Origin: Rahnella victoriana
GTDB taxonomy: Bacteria > Pseudomonadota > Gammaproteobacteria > Enterobacterales > Enterobacteriaceae
Assembly (NCBI RefSeq): GCF_004330295.1
Contig: NZ_SJOJ01000004.1
Location: 1 to 64,000 of the forward strand
Reading direction: 5' to 3'
Length of the DNA stretch: 64,000 nucleotides
The notes beneath the pieces were generated by a model. The model was not told the origin of the DNA and did not search any database. It saw only the letters and a program-made list of their open reading frames with translations. Below, in pieces: positions 16,302 to 26,711 of this stretch (position 1 is its first letter; every line of letters starts with the position of its first letter). Position numbers and translations under genes: made by a program.

Positions 16302-17135
16302 ATGAAAGATGTCCAGGAGGTTCGTGATCTGGCCCGCCATATCCGCATCGAGACGCTGAAAATGCTGACCGGTCTGGGATTCGGCCACTATGGCGGCAGC
16401 ATGTCAGTGGTGGAAACGCTGGCAGTATTGTATGGCGATGTGATGCGCATCGACCCGGAAAAACCGGACTGGCAGGATCGCGATTATTTCGTGCTCTCCA
16501 AAGGCCATGCCGGACCGGCTTTGTATGCCACGCTGGCGCTGAAAGGTTATTTCCCGGTCAGCGAATTGCACACCCTCAACCAGAACGGCACCCGTCTGCC
16601 GAGCCATCCTGACAGGCTGAGAACCACCGGCGTGGATGCGACCACCGGTTCGCTGGGGCAGGGCGTTTCCATCGCCGCAGGCATGGCGCTTTCGCATAAA
16701 CTGGCCGGTCGCAGCAACCGCGTCTTCTGCATTCTGGGAGACGGTGAGCTGAACGAAGGCCAGTGCTGGGAAGCCTTTCAGTTTATTGCCCATCACAATC
16801 TGCATAACCTGACGCTGTTTATTGATTACAACAAACAGCAACTCGACGGCACGCTGGATGAAGTCATCAGGCCGTTTGATCTGGCCGGAAAATTCAGTGC
16901 GTTCGGGTTTGATGTGCAGACCATTAAAGGCGATGACATCGTGGCAATCAGCGAGGCGGTGACGCCGGTGCGCCACGGCGAACAACGTCCGCTGGTAGTG
17001 ATCCTCGACAGCATCAAAGGGCAGGGGGTGAAGTATCTCGAACAACTGGCGAACTCACACCACCTGCGGTTAACGCCGGATGTGAAACTGGAAATCGAAA
17101 ATGCTATCGCTGAGCTGGAGGCCGCCCATGTTTGA
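16302..17135 (+). CDS. Transketolase, N-terminal (ThDP-binding) subunit
   Basis: This 277-residue half-length transketolase has SKGHAGPALYA, GSLGQGVSIAAGMA and the ThDP/metal motif GDGELNEGQ followed about 26 residues on by DYNKQQLDG. It forms the pyrophosphate domain, while the pyrimidine domain is in the next gene. Stop and start overlap as ATGTTTGA (17128-17135), so the two subunits are translationally coupled. Such split enzymes move a two-carbon ketol unit between sugar phosphates. Some split transketolases act on unusual pentulose phosphates, so the substrate here could be the phosphorylated PTS product. Confidence 0.92.
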   Translation: MKDVQEVRDLARHIRIETLKMLTGLGFGHYGGSMSVVETLAVLYGDVMRIDPEKPDWQDRDYFVLSKGHAGPALYATLALKGYFPVSELHTLNQNGTRLPSHPDRLRTTGVDATTGSLGQGVSIAAGMALSHKLAGRSNRVFCILGDGELNEGQCWEAFQFIAHHNLHNLTLFIDYNKQQLDGTLDEVIRPFDLAGKFSAFGFDVQTIKGDDIVAISEAVTPVRHGEQRPLVVILDSIKGQGVKYLEQLANSHHLRLTPDVKLEIENAIAELEAAHV

Positions 17136-18081
17136 AGTCACTCTGGAGTTGCAAAAAGACGCGGTAGAAATGCGTAAAGTTTACGCCAATACCGTGCGTG
17201 AAAAGATTGTTGAGAATACGCCAATTATCGCGCTGGAAGCCGACCTGATGAGTTCGATGGCAATGGACGGCGTGCATAAAGATCATCCTGATCACGTGAT
17301 TAACTGCGGCATTATGGAAGCTAACGTTATCGGCGTGGCCGCCGGGCTTTCGCTGACTGGCCGCGTGCCGTTTGTGCATACCTTCACCGCCTTTGCCAGC
17401 CGCCGTTGTTTCGACCAGTTGTTTATGTCGCTGGATTACCAGAAGAATAACGTCAAGATTATCGCCTCTGATGCCGGTGTCAGCGCCTGTCATAACGGCG
17501 GCACGCACATGTCGTTCGAAGATATGGGCATTGTGCGCGGGCTGGCGAGTTCAGTGGTGATGGAAGTGACCGACGCGGTGATGTTCCGCAATATCCTGCT
17601 GCAACTGATGGATTTAAAAGGCTTCTACTGGGTGCGTACCATCCGTAAACAGGCCACGCAGGTTTACAAAGAAGGTTCGACGTTTACCATCGGCAAGGCC
17701 AATGTGCTGCGTGACGGCACTGATGTCACGCTGATTGCTAACGGGATTATGGTCGCTGAAGCGCTGAAAGCAGCGGAAATGCTGGAACGCGAAGGGGTCA
17801 GTGCGGCAGTTATCGACATGTTCACCCTCAAGCCGATTGATAAAGATATCATCATTCACTACGCCGCGAAAACGGGCAAAATTGTTACCTGTGAAAACCA
17901 CAGTATTCACAATGGTCTGGGATCGGCGGTCGCTGAAGTCCTGGTGGAAAACCAGCCGGTGCCGATGCGCCGTGTCGGCGTGAAAGAACGTTACGGACAG
18001 GTGGGGACGCAGGAGTTTTTACAGCAGGAATATGGCCTGACCGCGGAGCATATTCTGGAAGCGGCGAAAACCTTGCTCTGA
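17128..18081 (+). CDS. Transketolase, C-terminal (pyrimidine-binding) subunit
   Basis: This 317-residue partner of the preceding gene has INCGIMEANVIGVAAGLSL, whose glutamate activates ThDP, then HTFTAFASRRCFDQ and NGGTHMSFEDMGIVR. The C-terminal transketolase domain includes VTCENHSIHNGLGSAVAEV. ATG 17128 with GAGCTGGAGG at 17112-17121 is chosen over an upstream in-frame ATG at 17101, which lies inside the first subunit. It ends the operon, followed by a strong hairpin shared with pta. Confidence 0.92.
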   Translation: MFEVTLELQKDAVEMRKVYANTVREKIVENTPIIALEADLMSSMAMDGVHKDHPDHVINCGIMEANVIGVAAGLSLTGRVPFVHTFTAFASRRCFDQLFMSLDYQKNNVKIIASDAGVSACHNGGTHMSFEDMGIVRGLASSVVMEVTDAVMFRNILLQLMDLKGFYWVRTIRKQATQVYKEGSTFTIGKANVLRDGTDVTLIANGIMVAEALKAAEMLEREGVSAAVIDMFTLKPIDKDIIIHYAAKTGKIVTCENHSIHNGLGSAVAEVLVENQPVPMRRVGVKERYGQVGTQEFLQQEYGLTAEHILEAAKTLL

Positions 18082-18108
18082 GATCCTGAAGAACAAAAGA
18101 CCAAAAAA

Positions 18109-18135
18109 AACGCCGGACATAAAGCCCGGCGTTTT
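18109..18135. terminator. Bidirectional terminator between transketolase and pta
   Basis: An 8-bp stem AACGCCGG/CCGGCGTT has T residues on the right and a run of eight A at 18103-18110 on the left, so it can end both the plus-strand operon and the minus-strand pta transcript. Confidence 0.88.
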
Positions 18136-18153
18136 GCGTTCAGGGGGGTTGGC

Positions 18154-20313
18154 TTATTTAGCCGGAACCGCCGCTTCTGCCTGAGCAGACTGAATCGCAG
18201 TCAGTGCCACGGTATAGACGATATCGTCTACCAGCGCGCCACGTGACAGGTCGTTAACCGGTTTACGCATACCCTGCAGCATCGGCCCGATAGAGACCAG
18301 ATCCGCAGAACGTTGTACCGCTTTGTACGTGGTGTTACCGGTGTTCAGGTCTGGGAAGATGAACACGGTCGCTTTACCCGCCACCGGCGAGTTTGGCGCT
18401 TTGGATTGTGCAACGTCAGCCATAATCGCGGCGTCATATTGCAGCGGACCATCGATGATCAGGTCAGGACGTTTTTCCTGGGCCAGACGGGTCGCTTCAC
18501 GCACTTTCTCAACGTCGCTGCCTGCGCCGGAGTTACCGGTGGAGTAGGAGATCATCGCAACGCGTGGTTCGATACCGAATGCCGCGGCGGAATCCGCAGA
18601 CTGGATGGCGATTTCAGACAGCTGTTCAGCGGTTGGATCCGGGTTGATCGCGCAGTCGCCGTAAACCAGAACCTGGTCAGGCAACAGCATGAAGAACACC
18701 GAAGAAACCAGAGAGCTGCCCGGCGCGGTTTTGATCAACTGCAACGGTGGACGGATGGTGTTGGCGGTGGTGTGAACAGCACCGGAAACCAGACCGTCAA
18801 CGTTGCCTTGTTCCAGCATCAGGGTGCCCAGCACCACGTTGTCTTCCAGCTGTTCGCGCGCAACCACTTCGGTCATGCCTTTGCTTTTACGCAATTCAAC
18901 CAGACGTGCCACGTATTCTTCGCGTACAGCCACCGGATCAACGATTTCGATGCCTTTACCCAGTATCACGCCCTGTGCCGCAGCAACACGTTTGATCTCG
19001 TCAGGATTACCCAACAGCACGCATTCCGCGATACCACGTTCAGCACAGAGGGCTGCCGCTTTCACGGTACGTGGCTCGTCGCCTTCCGGCAGAACGATAC
19101 GCTTACCGGCTTTACGGGCCAGTTCAGTCAGCTGATAGCGGAATGCCGGTGGAGACAGGCGGCGTGAACGCTCTGAATGGGCGCTCAGGGAGTTGATCCA
19201 GTCGGCGTTGATGTGAGAAGCGACATATTGCTGCAGTTTCTCTACGCGCTGATGGTCGTCTGCCGGGACTTCCAGGTTGAAGCTTTGCAGGCTCAGGGAA
19301 GTCTGCCAGGTGTTGGTGTCAACCATGAAGACAGGCAGGCCAGTCTGGAATGCACGTTCGCACAGGCTGTTGATGCGCTCGTCAATTTCGTAGCCACCGG
19401 TCAGCAGGATAGCACCGATTTCCACGCCGTTCATCGCTGCAAGGCATGCTGACACCAGCACGTCAGGACGGTCTGCAGAAGTGACCAGCAGGGAACCCGG
19501 ACGGAAGTGTTCCAGCATATGGGGAATGCTGCGTGCACAGAAAGTCACGGATTTCACGCGGCGGGTTTTGACATCGCCTTCGTTGATAATACGGGCGTTC
19601 AGGTGCTTGGCCATGTCGATTGCACGGGTGGCAATCAGCTCGAAGCTCCATGGAATGCAACCCAGAACCGGCAACGGGCTGTTGGCGAACAAGGTGGTCG
19701 GATCGATATTCGCGACGCTGGCTTTGGTGGAATCATCAAAGATTTCAGACAGGTCAGGACGGGTACGCCCCTGATCGTCAACCGGTGCGTTCAGTTTGTT
19801 GATGATTACGCCGGTGATGTTTTTGTTTTTGCTGCCACCGAAGCTGGAACGGGCCAGTTCGATACGTTCTTTCAGCTGTGCCGGAGAATCATTGCCCAGT
19901 GCCAGCACGAAGACGATTTCCGCGTTCAGGGTTTTGGCAATTTCGTAGTTCAGGGCATTTGCAAACTGATGCTTGCGGGTGGGCACTAAACCTTCAACCA
20001 GAACTACTTCAGCGTCTTTGGTGTTTTCGTGATAACGCGCGATGATTTCTTCCATCAGCACGTCTTGCTGGTTAGAACTCAGCAAGGTTTCCACGTGGCT
20101 CATTTTCAGCGGTTCGGCTGCGGTCACGCTGGAATTAGCACGGATAATCGTGGTGGTTTGATCAGGTGCATCTCCGCCAGTACGCGGCTGGGCGATAGGC
20201 TTGAAGATGCTCAGGCTGACGCCTTTTTGTTCCATGGCACGGATCACACCCAGGCTGACGCTGGTCAGACCGACGCTGGTGCCTGTTGGGATCAACATAA
20301 TTGTACGGGACAC
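18154..20313 (-). CDS. pta: Phosphate acetyltransferase
   Basis: Pta (719 aa) interconverts acetyl-CoA and acetyl phosphate. It is the long enteric form: an N-terminal P-loop-like BioD/CobQ domain (about 1-230, beginning [20 protein letters not shown]), a central DRTGG domain (about 250-370) and the catalytic PTA domain (about 395-710), with [19 protein letters not shown] and [15 protein letters not shown]. It lies downstream of ackA on the same strand with a 165-bp gap holding a hairpin. Length is close to the 714 residues of E. coli. Confidence 0.98.
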   Translation of the reverse strand: MSRTIMLIPTGTSVGLTSVSLGVIRAMEQKGVSLSIFKPIAQPRTGGDAPDQTTTIIRANSSVTAAEPLKMSHVETLLSSNQQDVLMEEIIARYHENTKDAEVVLVEGLVPTRKHQFANALNYEIAKTLNAEIVFVLALGNDSPAQLKERIELARSSFGGSKNKNITGVIINKLNAPVDDQGRTRPDLSEIFDDSTKASVANIDPTTLFANSPLPVLGCIPWSFELIATRAIDMAKHLNARIINEGDVKTRRVKSVTFCARSIPHMLEHFRPGSLLVTSADRPDVLVSACLAAMNGVEIGAILLTGGYEIDERINSLCERAFQTGLPVFMVDTNTWQTSLSLQSFNLEVPADDHQRVEKLQQYVASHINADWINSLSAHSERSRRLSPPAFRYQLTELARKAGKRIVLPEGDEPRTVKAAALCAERGIAECVLLGNPDEIKRVAAAQGVILGKGIEIVDPVAVREEYVARLVELRKSKGMTEVVAREQLEDNVVLGTLMLEQGNVDGLVSGAVHTTANTIRPPLQLIKTAPGSSLVSSVFFMLLPDQVLVYGDCAINPDPTAEQLSEIAIQSADSAAAFGIEPRVAMISYSTGNSGAGSDVEKVREATRLAQEKRPDLIIDGPLQYDAAIMADVAQSKAPNSPVAGKATVFIFPDLNTGNTTYKAVQRSADLVSIGPMLQGMRKPVNDLSRGALVDDIVYTVALTAIQSAQAEAAVPAK

Positions 20314-20440
20314 GGCTAAACCTCTTTAACGGTTGCCAGGCAGGGACGGTCACAGGTTTGTGCAGAGGAGATAACGATCGGCATAAGCGCGATGATTACC
20401 TGCGCGGTGCGTCCAAACGGGCGATGTTTGCCTATAAGTG

Positions 20441-20464
20441 AAAAATTGCCCGCATGAAGCGGGC
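20441..20464 (-). terminator. Attenuating hairpin between ackA and pta
   Basis: On the minus strand, a 6-bp stem GCCCGC/GCGGGC with a 5-base loop is followed by AATTTTT. It lies just after the ackA stop and could end part of the ackA transcripts, leaving pta at a lower level or on its own promoter. Confidence 0.7.
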
Positions 20465-20478
20465 AGTCTTGAATCGTA

Positions 20479-21681
20479 TTATGCGGTCAGACGCGCGGCG
20501 TCTTGTGCAATCACCAGCTCTTCGTTGGTCGGAATGACCAGAGCGGTGCGGGTGCCTTCTTTGTTGATGGCACCAGATTTGCCGAAACGGGCAGCCAGGT
20601 TGCGTTCGTGGTCAACTTCAAAGCCCAGCAGGCCCAGTTTAGCCAGAGACAGTTCGCGAACCATTGCGGCGTTTTCACCGATACCGCCGGTGAATACGAC
20701 GGCGTCCAGACGGCCTTCCATCAGTGAAGTATACGCACCGATGTATTTCGCCAGACGGTGGCAGAAGACGTCCATGGCACGTTTCGCATCGGCTTTGGTG
20801 GTGTAGTTATCTTCAACATAACGGCAGTCGCTGGTGACTTCAGTCAGACCCAGCAGGCCGGATTCTTTGGTCAGCATTTTGTTGATTTGATCAACGCTCA
20901 TGCCCAGAGAATCGTGCAGGTGGAAGATGATTGCCGGGTCGATGTCACCGCTGCGGGTGCCCATGACCAGACCTTCCAGCGGGGTCAGACCCATAGAGGT
21001 GTCAACACATTTGCCGTTACGGATGGCGCTGACAGAACCGCCGTTGCCCAGGTGGCAAGTGATCAGATTCACTTCTTCCACAGGTTTGTTCAGCATTTTT
21101 GCCGCTTCCTGCGTCACATAGAAGTGACTGGTGCCGTGTGCGCCATAGCGACGGACATGGTGATCTTTGTACAGGCTGTACGGCAGGGCGTAGAGATAAG
21201 ATTCTTCTGGCATTGTCTGATGGAAAGCGGTGTCGAAAACGGCAACGTTTTTATCAGCCAGTTTAGGGAAAGATTTCAGCGCTTCATCAATACCGATCAG
21301 GTGAGCCGGGTTATGTAGCGGTGCAAACGGGATAGATTCTTTGATACCTTCGATAACCGCATCGTTAATCAGCATGGATTTGGTCAGCTTTTCGCCGCCA
21401 TGAACGATACGGTGGCCGATCGCCACCAGCTCTGCGGACAGCTCAGGTTTTTTGCTCAGAATGTTATTAACGATGAATTTCAACGCTTCACTGTGTGCGG
21501 CGCCCGCACCTAAAGCGGCTTCTTCTTTGCCACCGTCCATTTTCCATTTAATGCGTGCTTCTGGCAGATGGAAACATTCGGCTAAACCTGAAATGTGCTC
21601 TTCACCATTTGCAGCATCAATGATGGCAAATTTAAGGGAAGAACTACCACAGTTAAGAACCAGTACAAGCTTACTCGACAT
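20479..21681 (-). CDS. ackA: Acetate kinase
   Basis: AckA (400 aa) converts acetyl phosphate and ADP to acetate and ATP. It is an ASKHA-fold kinase with the phosphate-1 loop [14 protein letters not shown] at the N-terminus, [19 protein letters not shown], the [12 protein letters not shown] phosphate-2 loop and [14 protein letters not shown]. It is cytosolic and paired with pta for overflow acetate metabolism and for setting acetyl phosphate levels. Length equals that of E. coli AckA. Confidence 0.98.
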   Translation of the reverse strand: MSSKLVLVLNCGSSSLKFAIIDAANGEEHISGLAECFHLPEARIKWKMDGGKEEAALGAGAAHSEALKFIVNNILSKKPELSAELVAIGHRIVHGGEKLTKSMLINDAVIEGIKESIPFAPLHNPAHLIGIDEALKSFPKLADKNVAVFDTAFHQTMPEESYLYALPYSLYKDHHVRRYGAHGTSHFYVTQEAAKMLNKPVEEVNLITCHLGNGGSVSAIRNGKCVDTSMGLTPLEGLVMGTRSGDIDPAIIFHLHDSLGMSVDQINKMLTKESGLLGLTEVTSDCRYVEDNYTTKADAKRAMDVFCHRLAKYIGAYTSLMEGRLDAVVFTGGIGENAAMVRELSLAKLGLLGFEVDHERNLAARFGKSGAINKEGTRTALVIPTNEELVIAQDAARLTA

Positions 21682-22200
21682 GGAAGTACCTATTTATTGT
21701 TGGTGCTGTTTAAAAAAAACAATACACGTGGTTAATAAATCGTCAGTCTGACATCAAGCGTAGCGCATAATGGCGGTGACAATTATGATTAACATCATGC
21801 CAGAGAGCCAAAAAAGGCATGACGATGAAAAAGCTGAAGAATCGCCGGGCTCTGGTTTTTATAAGCCCACGGATACCGCAAAAAAGTCTGTGTCGTGCAC
21901 AAACCCTGACGGTCACGCGCCTTCAGAATGTTACTAATCAGTAAAAACACTAACAAAAAATACAATAACTAATTACAAATCCACTCAGACCGAGGCACTA
22001 TGCTTAATGTACGGGTGAAACATTGCAATTCACCGCATTTACCCCAACTTTATATTGATATCGTTGCCTGAGAGGGTTGCGAGGCTGCGATAGAATACCG
22101 ACAGGTGCCAGCAAAAACAAAATATATTTTATCGTGGTAAACTCCAGTTTGTGTTTTACAACTATTTTTTAAATTTTATACGCGAAGTTGAGGTGCAAAG
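21682..22200. other. Divergent control region of ackA and yfbV
   Basis: This 519-bp AT-rich gap contains no credible gene. It should hold the ackA-pta promoters (minus strand) and the yfbV promoter (plus strand). Stretches such as TTATATTGATATCGTTGCC (near 22049) were checked for an FNR palindrome and do not make a full site. Confidence 0.4.
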
Positions 22201-22656
22201 ATGACGAGTAAGCCAACAGGCTCCGTAGGCTGGTTCCAGATATTCCAGCGCGGACAGCATTACATGAAGACATGGCCGTCAGATAAGCGCCTGGCTCCGA
22301 TGTTCCCGGAGAACCGGATTTCCACCGCGACACGCTTTGCCGTGCGCATCATGCCCCCGGTTGCCGTCTTTACGCTGACCTGGCAAATCGCACTGGGCGG
22401 CCAGCTCGGGCTGGCGGTCGCGACCGCGATCTTTGCCTGCAGCCTGCCGATGCAGGGTTTATGGTGGCTGGGCCGCCGTTCCCTGACGCCGCTGCCGCCG
22501 GGATTACTCGGCTGGTTCCACAATGTGCGCAATAAACTGGCCGAGGCAGGTCAGGCATTGGCACCGATTGACGGCACGCCGACCTATCAGTCATTAGCCG
22601 ATGTCCTCAGGCGTGCGTTCAAACAACTGGATAAAACCTTTTTAGACGATCTGTAA
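22201..22656 (+). CDS. yfbV: YfbV, UPF0208 inner-membrane protein
   Basis: This 151-residue protein has two hydrophobic spans at about 45-90 ([18 protein letters not shown] and [18 protein letters not shown]) and a soluble C-terminal half. Length and sequence equal those of E. coli YfbV, which restricts the spread of chromosome macrodomain Ter effects in some reports; its mechanism is unknown. Ribosome site GAGGTG precedes ATG 22201. The gene is divergent from ackA as in E. coli. Confidence 0.92.
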   Translation: MTSKPTGSVGWFQIFQRGQHYMKTWPSDKRLAPMFPENRISTATRFAVRIMPPVAVFTLTWQIALGGQLGLAVATAIFACSLPMQGLWWLGRRSLTPLPPGLLGWFHNVRNKLAEAGQALAPIDGTPTYQSLADVLRRAFKQLDKTFLDDL

Positions 22657-22717
22657 GCCTGATTTCCCCGCTTGCCACGTCCTTCATCATCTATAGTCTT
22701 TCATAAGTCGCATTTCG

Positions 22718-22738
22718 CCGGAGGAAAGTCTCCTCCGG
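22718..22738 (+). terminator. Possible terminator of yfbV
   Basis: A perfect 8-bp stem CCGGAGGA/TCCTCCGG with a 5-base loop lies 60 bp after yfbV. The downstream sequence (TGATTATTTC) has only a weak T tract. Confidence 0.5.
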
Positions 22739-22851
22739 TGATTATTTCAGATGAGATCCCGACCCAAATCAAAGAATGGTGTGCTTGCGATTTCGCGGAA
22801 CTTTGCGCTATGCCATGCTTTGCTCATTATGCAGACATGAGGATTTTCACG

Positions 22852-23346
22852 ATGGAAATGACTAACGCTCAACGCCTGATTTTGTCCAATCAATACAAAA
22901 TGATGACCATGCTCGATCCTGATAACGCGGAACGTTATCGCCGGTTACAAACCGTGATCGAACGAGGTTTTGGTTTGCAAATGCGCGAGCTGGACCGGGA
23001 TTTCGGCGAGTTGCCGGAAGAAACCTGTCGCACCGTCATTAACATTATGGAAATGCACCATGCCATGCAGGTGTCATGGACCAACCTGAAAGACACCCAG
23101 GATCTCGATCGCCGCCGTATTGATTTCCTTGGCTTTGATGCCGCCACGGAATCCCGTTATTTAAGCTATGTCCGCTTTATGGTGAACACCGAAGGACGTT
23201 ACACTGACTTTGATGCGGGAACGCATGGCTTTAACTCACAGACCAAAATGTGGGATAAATACCAGCGGATGCTGGCGGTGTGGCAATCGTGCCCGCGTCA
23301 GTACCATCTGAGCGCGGTAGAGATCGCGCAAATTATCAATGCCTGA
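22852..23346 (+). CDS. yfbU: YfbU family protein (UPF0304)
   Basis: This 164-residue cytosolic protein begins [18 protein letters not shown], exactly as in E. coli YfbU, which has the same length. The longer in-frame opening from 22672 is rejected because homologues begin at ATG 22852, with GAGG at 22839-22842 nearby. Function is unknown; overexpression of the E. coli protein is linked to cell death. It is followed 24 bp later by hxpA. Confidence 0.93.
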   Translation: MEMTNAQRLILSNQYKMMTMLDPDNAERYRRLQTVIERGFGLQMRELDRDFGELPEETCRTVINIMEMHHAMQVSWTNLKDTQDLDRRRIDFLGFDAATESRYLSYVRFMVNTEGRYTDFDAGTHGFNSQTKMWDKYQRMLAVWQSCPRQYHLSAVEIAQIINA

Positions 23347-23370
23347 TGTAAACACTTAAAGGAGTCGCCT

Positions 23371-24024
23371 GTGCTTTGTAAGGGTTTTTTGTTCGACCTT
23401 GATGGAACGTTAGTGGATTCATTACCCGCAGTTGAGCGCGCATGGATTAACTGGGCGCTAAGCCGGGGTGTCAGCCCGCAGGAAGTGCTGGCGTTTATTC
23501 ACGGCAAGCAGGCGATCACCTCTTTACGCCATTTTATGGCGGGCGAAAGCGAAGAAACGATCCAACAGGAGTTTCTCAAGCTGGAGCAAATTGAAGCCAC
23601 AGATACCGAAGGCGTGACCGCGCTACCCGGTGCCCATCTGCTGCTCAGTGAACTCAACCGGCAGAACATTCCCTGGGCGATTGTGACCTCCGGTTCGATG
23701 CCGGTGGCCAGCGCCCGGCACAAAGCTGCACTGTTGCCGGAGCCTGAAGTGTTTATCACCGCAGAACAGGTTAAACACGGCAAACCGCAACCTGATGCTT
23801 ATTTGCTGGGTGCCGAACGTTTAGGTCTGGCACCGGAAGAGTGCGTGGTGGTGGAAGATGCCGCTGCCGGCGTGATGGCCGGACTGGCCGCAGGCTGTAA
23901 AGTCATCGCGGTTAACGCACCGGACGATACACCCGGCATTGAAAACGTTGATTTTGACCTGACGACGCTGGAAGTACTGTTGATCAGTCATACCGATGAA
24001 GGTGTGAAAGTCAGCCTGCGCTAA
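23371..24024 (+). CDS. hxpA: HxpA/YfbT, HAD-superfamily hexitol/sugar phosphatase
   Basis: This 217-residue HAD phosphatase has motif I FLFDLDGTLVDS with the nucleophilic aspartate, motif II IVTSGSMPVA, the lysine in VKHGKPQPDAY, and motif IV VVEDAAAGVMAG. A helical cap lies between motifs I and II. The E. coli homologue dephosphorylates sugar phosphates such as hexitol phosphates. It starts with GTG 23371 behind AAGGAG, and a hairpin terminator follows. Confidence 0.93.
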   Translation: MLCKGFLFDLDGTLVDSLPAVERAWINWALSRGVSPQEVLAFIHGKQAITSLRHFMAGESEETIQQEFLKLEQIEATDTEGVTALPGAHLLLSELNRQNIPWAIVTSGSMPVASARHKAALLPEPEVFITAEQVKHGKPQPDAYLLGAERLGLAPEECVVVEDAAAGVMAGLAAGCKVIAVNAPDDTPGIENVDFDLTTLEVLLISHTDEGVKVSLR

Positions 24025-24063
24025 GTACAGAAAAAATACAGTTTCCTTGTATTAATTGATATA

Positions 24064-24088
24064 AACCTCGCTTATGCGGGGTTTTTTT
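24064..24088 (+). terminator. Terminator of yfbU-hxpA
   Basis: An 8-bp stem AACCTCGC/GCGGGGTT (one G-T pair) with a TTAT loop is followed by seven T. Confidence 0.85.
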
Positions 24089-24160
24089 ATGCCATTCTGA
24101 TTGAATTATTTAGGGTATCCGGTGAGTTAACGTCCCTTCTCAACGCAAACGGAGTGTGTT

Positions 24161-25993
24161 TTGACCGGTGAATTACTTTGGGTGGTGATGCTGCTGGTGG
24201 TGGCAATGGTGTTGTTCGCACGCAATACGCTGCGGATGGATATTGTCGCATTGCTGGTGATCATTGCTTTCGTGCTCAGTGGCACGCTGACCATCAATGA
24301 AGCGCTGGCCGGATTCAGCGATCCTAACGTCATTCTGATCGCGGCATTGTTTGTCGTCGGCCATGGTCTGGTGAGAACCGGCGTGGCGTATCAGGTAGGC
24401 GACTGGCTGATGAAAGTGGCGGGCAACAGCGAAACGCGAATGCTGGTTTTACTGATGCTGACGGTTGCCGGTCTCGGTGCTTTTATGAGTTCCACCGGCG
24501 TGGTCGCGATCTTTATTCCGGTGGTGATCAGCGTTTCTGCACGGATGAAAACCTCTCCCGCACGTCTGATGATGCCACTGAGTTTCGCCGGGCTTATCAG
24601 CGGCATGATGACACTGGTCGCGACGCCGCCCAATATGGTGGTGAACAGCGAACTGTTGCGTGAAGGGTTCGACGGTTTTGGCTTCTTCGGCGTGACGCCG
24701 GTGGGGCTGGTGGTGCTGATCATGGGCATCGGCTACATGTTACTTGCCCGCCGCTGGCTCTCTTCCGAGGATACGTCACCGGGTCAGCAACGCTGGAAGC
24801 GCCGGACTTTCCGGGATCTGATCCGCGATTATCACCTGACCGGCAGGGCGCGTCGCGTCACTATCCGTCCTGGCTCGCCGCTGGTCGGTCGCACACTGGA
24901 TGATGTACATCTGCGTTCCCGTTATGGCGCGAATGTCGTCGGCATTGAGCGCTGGCGTAAATTTCGTCGTGTAATGGTCAGCGCCACCGGGAATACCGAA
25001 CTGTTTGCCCGCGATGTGCTGCTGCTCGATATGTCTGACCCTGAGGTCTCCATCAGACAGTTTTGTACCGATGAAATGCTTGAACCTATGGTGCTGCGCG
25101 GCGAGTATTTCTCCGAACAGTCGCGGGATGTCGGCATGGCCGAAGTATCGTTAATTCCCGATTCCGAATTACTGGGCAAAACGCTGCGTGATGTTGCTTT
25201 CCGTTCGACCTACGGCCTGAATGTGGTGGGGATCCGCCGTCAGGGCGAGGCGCTGGACGGCAAACTGGTGGACGAAGAGTTGCAGCTTGGCGACATGCTG
25301 CTGGTGATCGGCGACTGGAAACTGATCCGCCAGCTTCAGCAACAAATGCATGATTTCATCGTGCTTAACCTTCCTGCCGAAGTAGACGAAGTGGCACCGG
25401 CATTAAGTCAGGCGCCCCATGCGCTGTTTTGTCTGGCGCTGATGGTTGCGCTGATGCTCACCGATGACGTGCCCAATGCCATTGCCGCCATTATCGCTTG
25501 TATGCTGATGGGCAAATTCCGCTGTATCACGATGGAAGGCGCTTACAAAGCCATTCACTGGCCGAGTTTGTTGCTGATTGTCGGCATGATGCCTTTTGCG
25601 CTGGCGTTGCAAAAAACCGGCGGTGTGGCGCTGATTGTGAAGGGATTAATGGAGGTCAGTGGCGGTTATGGTCCGTACATGATGCTGCTGAGTTTATTTA
25701 TTCTCTGCGCAGGCATCGGGCTGTTTATTTCCAATACCGCCACCGCCGTGCTGATGGCACCGATCGCCATCGCGGCAGCACACCAGATGGGCGTTTCACC
25801 TTACCCGTTCACCATGATTATCGCGATTGCTGCGTCTGCTGCATTTATGACGCCGGTGTCTTCACCGGTCAACACGCTGGTCATGGTGCCGGGCAATTAC
25901 AAATTTGGCGACTTTCTGCGCATCGGTGTCCCATTTACGCTGCTGGTGATGGTGGTCAGCGTATTTCTGGTGCCGGTCCTGTTCCCGTTCTGA
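24161..25993 (+). CDS. yfbS: YfbS, DASS-family transporter with two TrkA-C (RCK_C) domains
   Basis: This 610-residue inner-membrane protein has an N-terminal block of hydrophobic spans (about 5-195), two cytoplasmic TrkA-C domains (about 215-380, each with a GxTLxDVxxRxxYGxNVVGI-like pattern), and a C-terminal block (about 405-610). Both membrane halves carry sodium/anion symporter signatures such as [11 protein letters not shown] and [13 protein letters not shown]. The substrate is unknown. Length equals E. coli YfbS. The start is TTG 24161, preceded by ACGGAG; no ATG or GTG fits. It converges on yfbR with an 8-bp gap and no visible terminator. Confidence 0.92.
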   Translation: MTGELLWVVMLLVVAMVLFARNTLRMDIVALLVIIAFVLSGTLTINEALAGFSDPNVILIAALFVVGHGLVRTGVAYQVGDWLMKVAGNSETRMLVLLMLTVAGLGAFMSSTGVVAIFIPVVISVSARMKTSPARLMMPLSFAGLISGMMTLVATPPNMVVNSELLREGFDGFGFFGVTPVGLVVLIMGIGYMLLARRWLSSEDTSPGQQRWKRRTFRDLIRDYHLTGRARRVTIRPGSPLVGRTLDDVHLRSRYGANVVGIERWRKFRRVMVSATGNTELFARDVLLLDMSDPEVSIRQFCTDEMLEPMVLRGEYFSEQSRDVGMAEVSLIPDSELLGKTLRDVAFRSTYGLNVVGIRRQGEALDGKLVDEELQLGDMLLVIGDWKLIRQLQQQMHDFIVLNLPAEVDEVAPALSQAPHALFCLALMVALMLTDDVPNAIAAIIACMLMGKFRCITMEGAYKAIHWPSLLLIVGMMPFALALQKTGGVALIVKGLMEVSGGYGPYMMLLSLFILCAGIGLFISNTATAVLMAPIAIAAAHQMGVSPYPFTMIIAIAASAAFMTPVSSPVNTLVMVPGNYKFGDFLRIGVPFTLLVMVVSVFLVPVLFPF

Positions 25994-26001
25994 TTGGCAA
26001 A

Positions 26002-26601
26002 TCAGAGCGGGGAATCAAGACTGATTTCATCCAGAGACAGGCTGAAGCTGGGAATGAACACTTCCATAAAATAATCCATTTCCGGGCTTTTTCTGTCTGC
26101 CAGCGTTTTCTCAAGACGGGCTTTTGCCAGCGTAAATTCATTGTTGCCAGCCGATAACTCCTCGAGACACTTCAGGTAAGCGCAGAGCGCATCGGCCTGT
26201 TTGACCGTCAGTTTTTCATCTTCGCTGTAATAGTGCTCATCGATCAGCGGGCGGAAATCTTCCTGCAATTCTTTCGGCAGCATTTCAATCAGCTTCTGCT
26301 GAGCAATTTTTTCGATCTTCTTATATTCATGCGCAATTTGCGGATTGTAATACTTGATCGGCGTCGGCATATCGCCGGTCAGCACTTCGCTGGCATCGTG
26401 ATACATGGCGAGCAGGGCAACACGTTCAGCACTCAGGTTACCGTTAAATTTGCGGTTTTTGATCACGGCTAAAGCATGCGCGACAAAAGCGACCTGCAGG
26501 CTGTGTTCCGAGACATTCTCGGTGCGGACATTGCGCATCAGCGGCCAGCGGCTGATCAGCTTGAGACGGGAAAGGTGGGCGAAAAAATGACTCTGATTCA
26601 T
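26002..26601 (-). CDS. yfbR: YfbR, 5'-deoxynucleotidase
   Basis: YfbR (199 aa) is an HD-domain phosphohydrolase that removes phosphate from deoxyribonucleoside 5'-monophosphates. The metal ligands are visible: His33 in SEHSLQ and His68-Asp69 in MYHDASE, with a later conserved aspartate near residue 137. It is cytosolic, needs a divalent metal, and has the same length as the E. coli protein. Confidence 0.96.
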   Translation of the reverse strand: MNQSHFFAHLSRLKLISRWPLMRNVRTENVSEHSLQVAFVAHALAVIKNRKFNGNLSAERVALLAMYHDASEVLTGDMPTPIKYYNPQIAHEYKKIEKIAQQKLIEMLPKELQEDFRPLIDEHYYSEDEKLTVKQADALCAYLKCLEELSAGNNEFTLAKARLEKTLADRKSPEMDYFMEVFIPSFSLSLDEISLDSPL

Positions 26602-26680
26602 AGCACTCTCAATAACAACGGTGAATGAGCGTCCATTGTGAGCAGTGCGGGGCAGTGATGTAAATAGGTGAAAGAGAAAA

Positions 26681-26705
26681 GGGCGCAGCCGTTTATGCTG
26701 CGCCC
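26681..26705 (-). terminator. Terminator of alaA
   Basis: On the minus strand a 9-bp stem GGGCGCAGC/GCTGCGCCC with a 7-base loop is followed by TTTTCTC. It begins 6 bp after the alaA stop. Confidence 0.88.
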
Positions 26706-26711
26706 TGAAGA

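Noticed and set aside
18313-19167. Long plus-strand open frames opposite pta, and similar long frames opposite nrdA and purF
   Set aside because: They mirror highly expressed genes with biased codons and have no family signatures or ribosome sites.
22050-22066. Possible FNR site in the ackA/yfbV gap
   Set aside because: Only one TTGAT half is present; the ATCAA half is missing at the required spacing.
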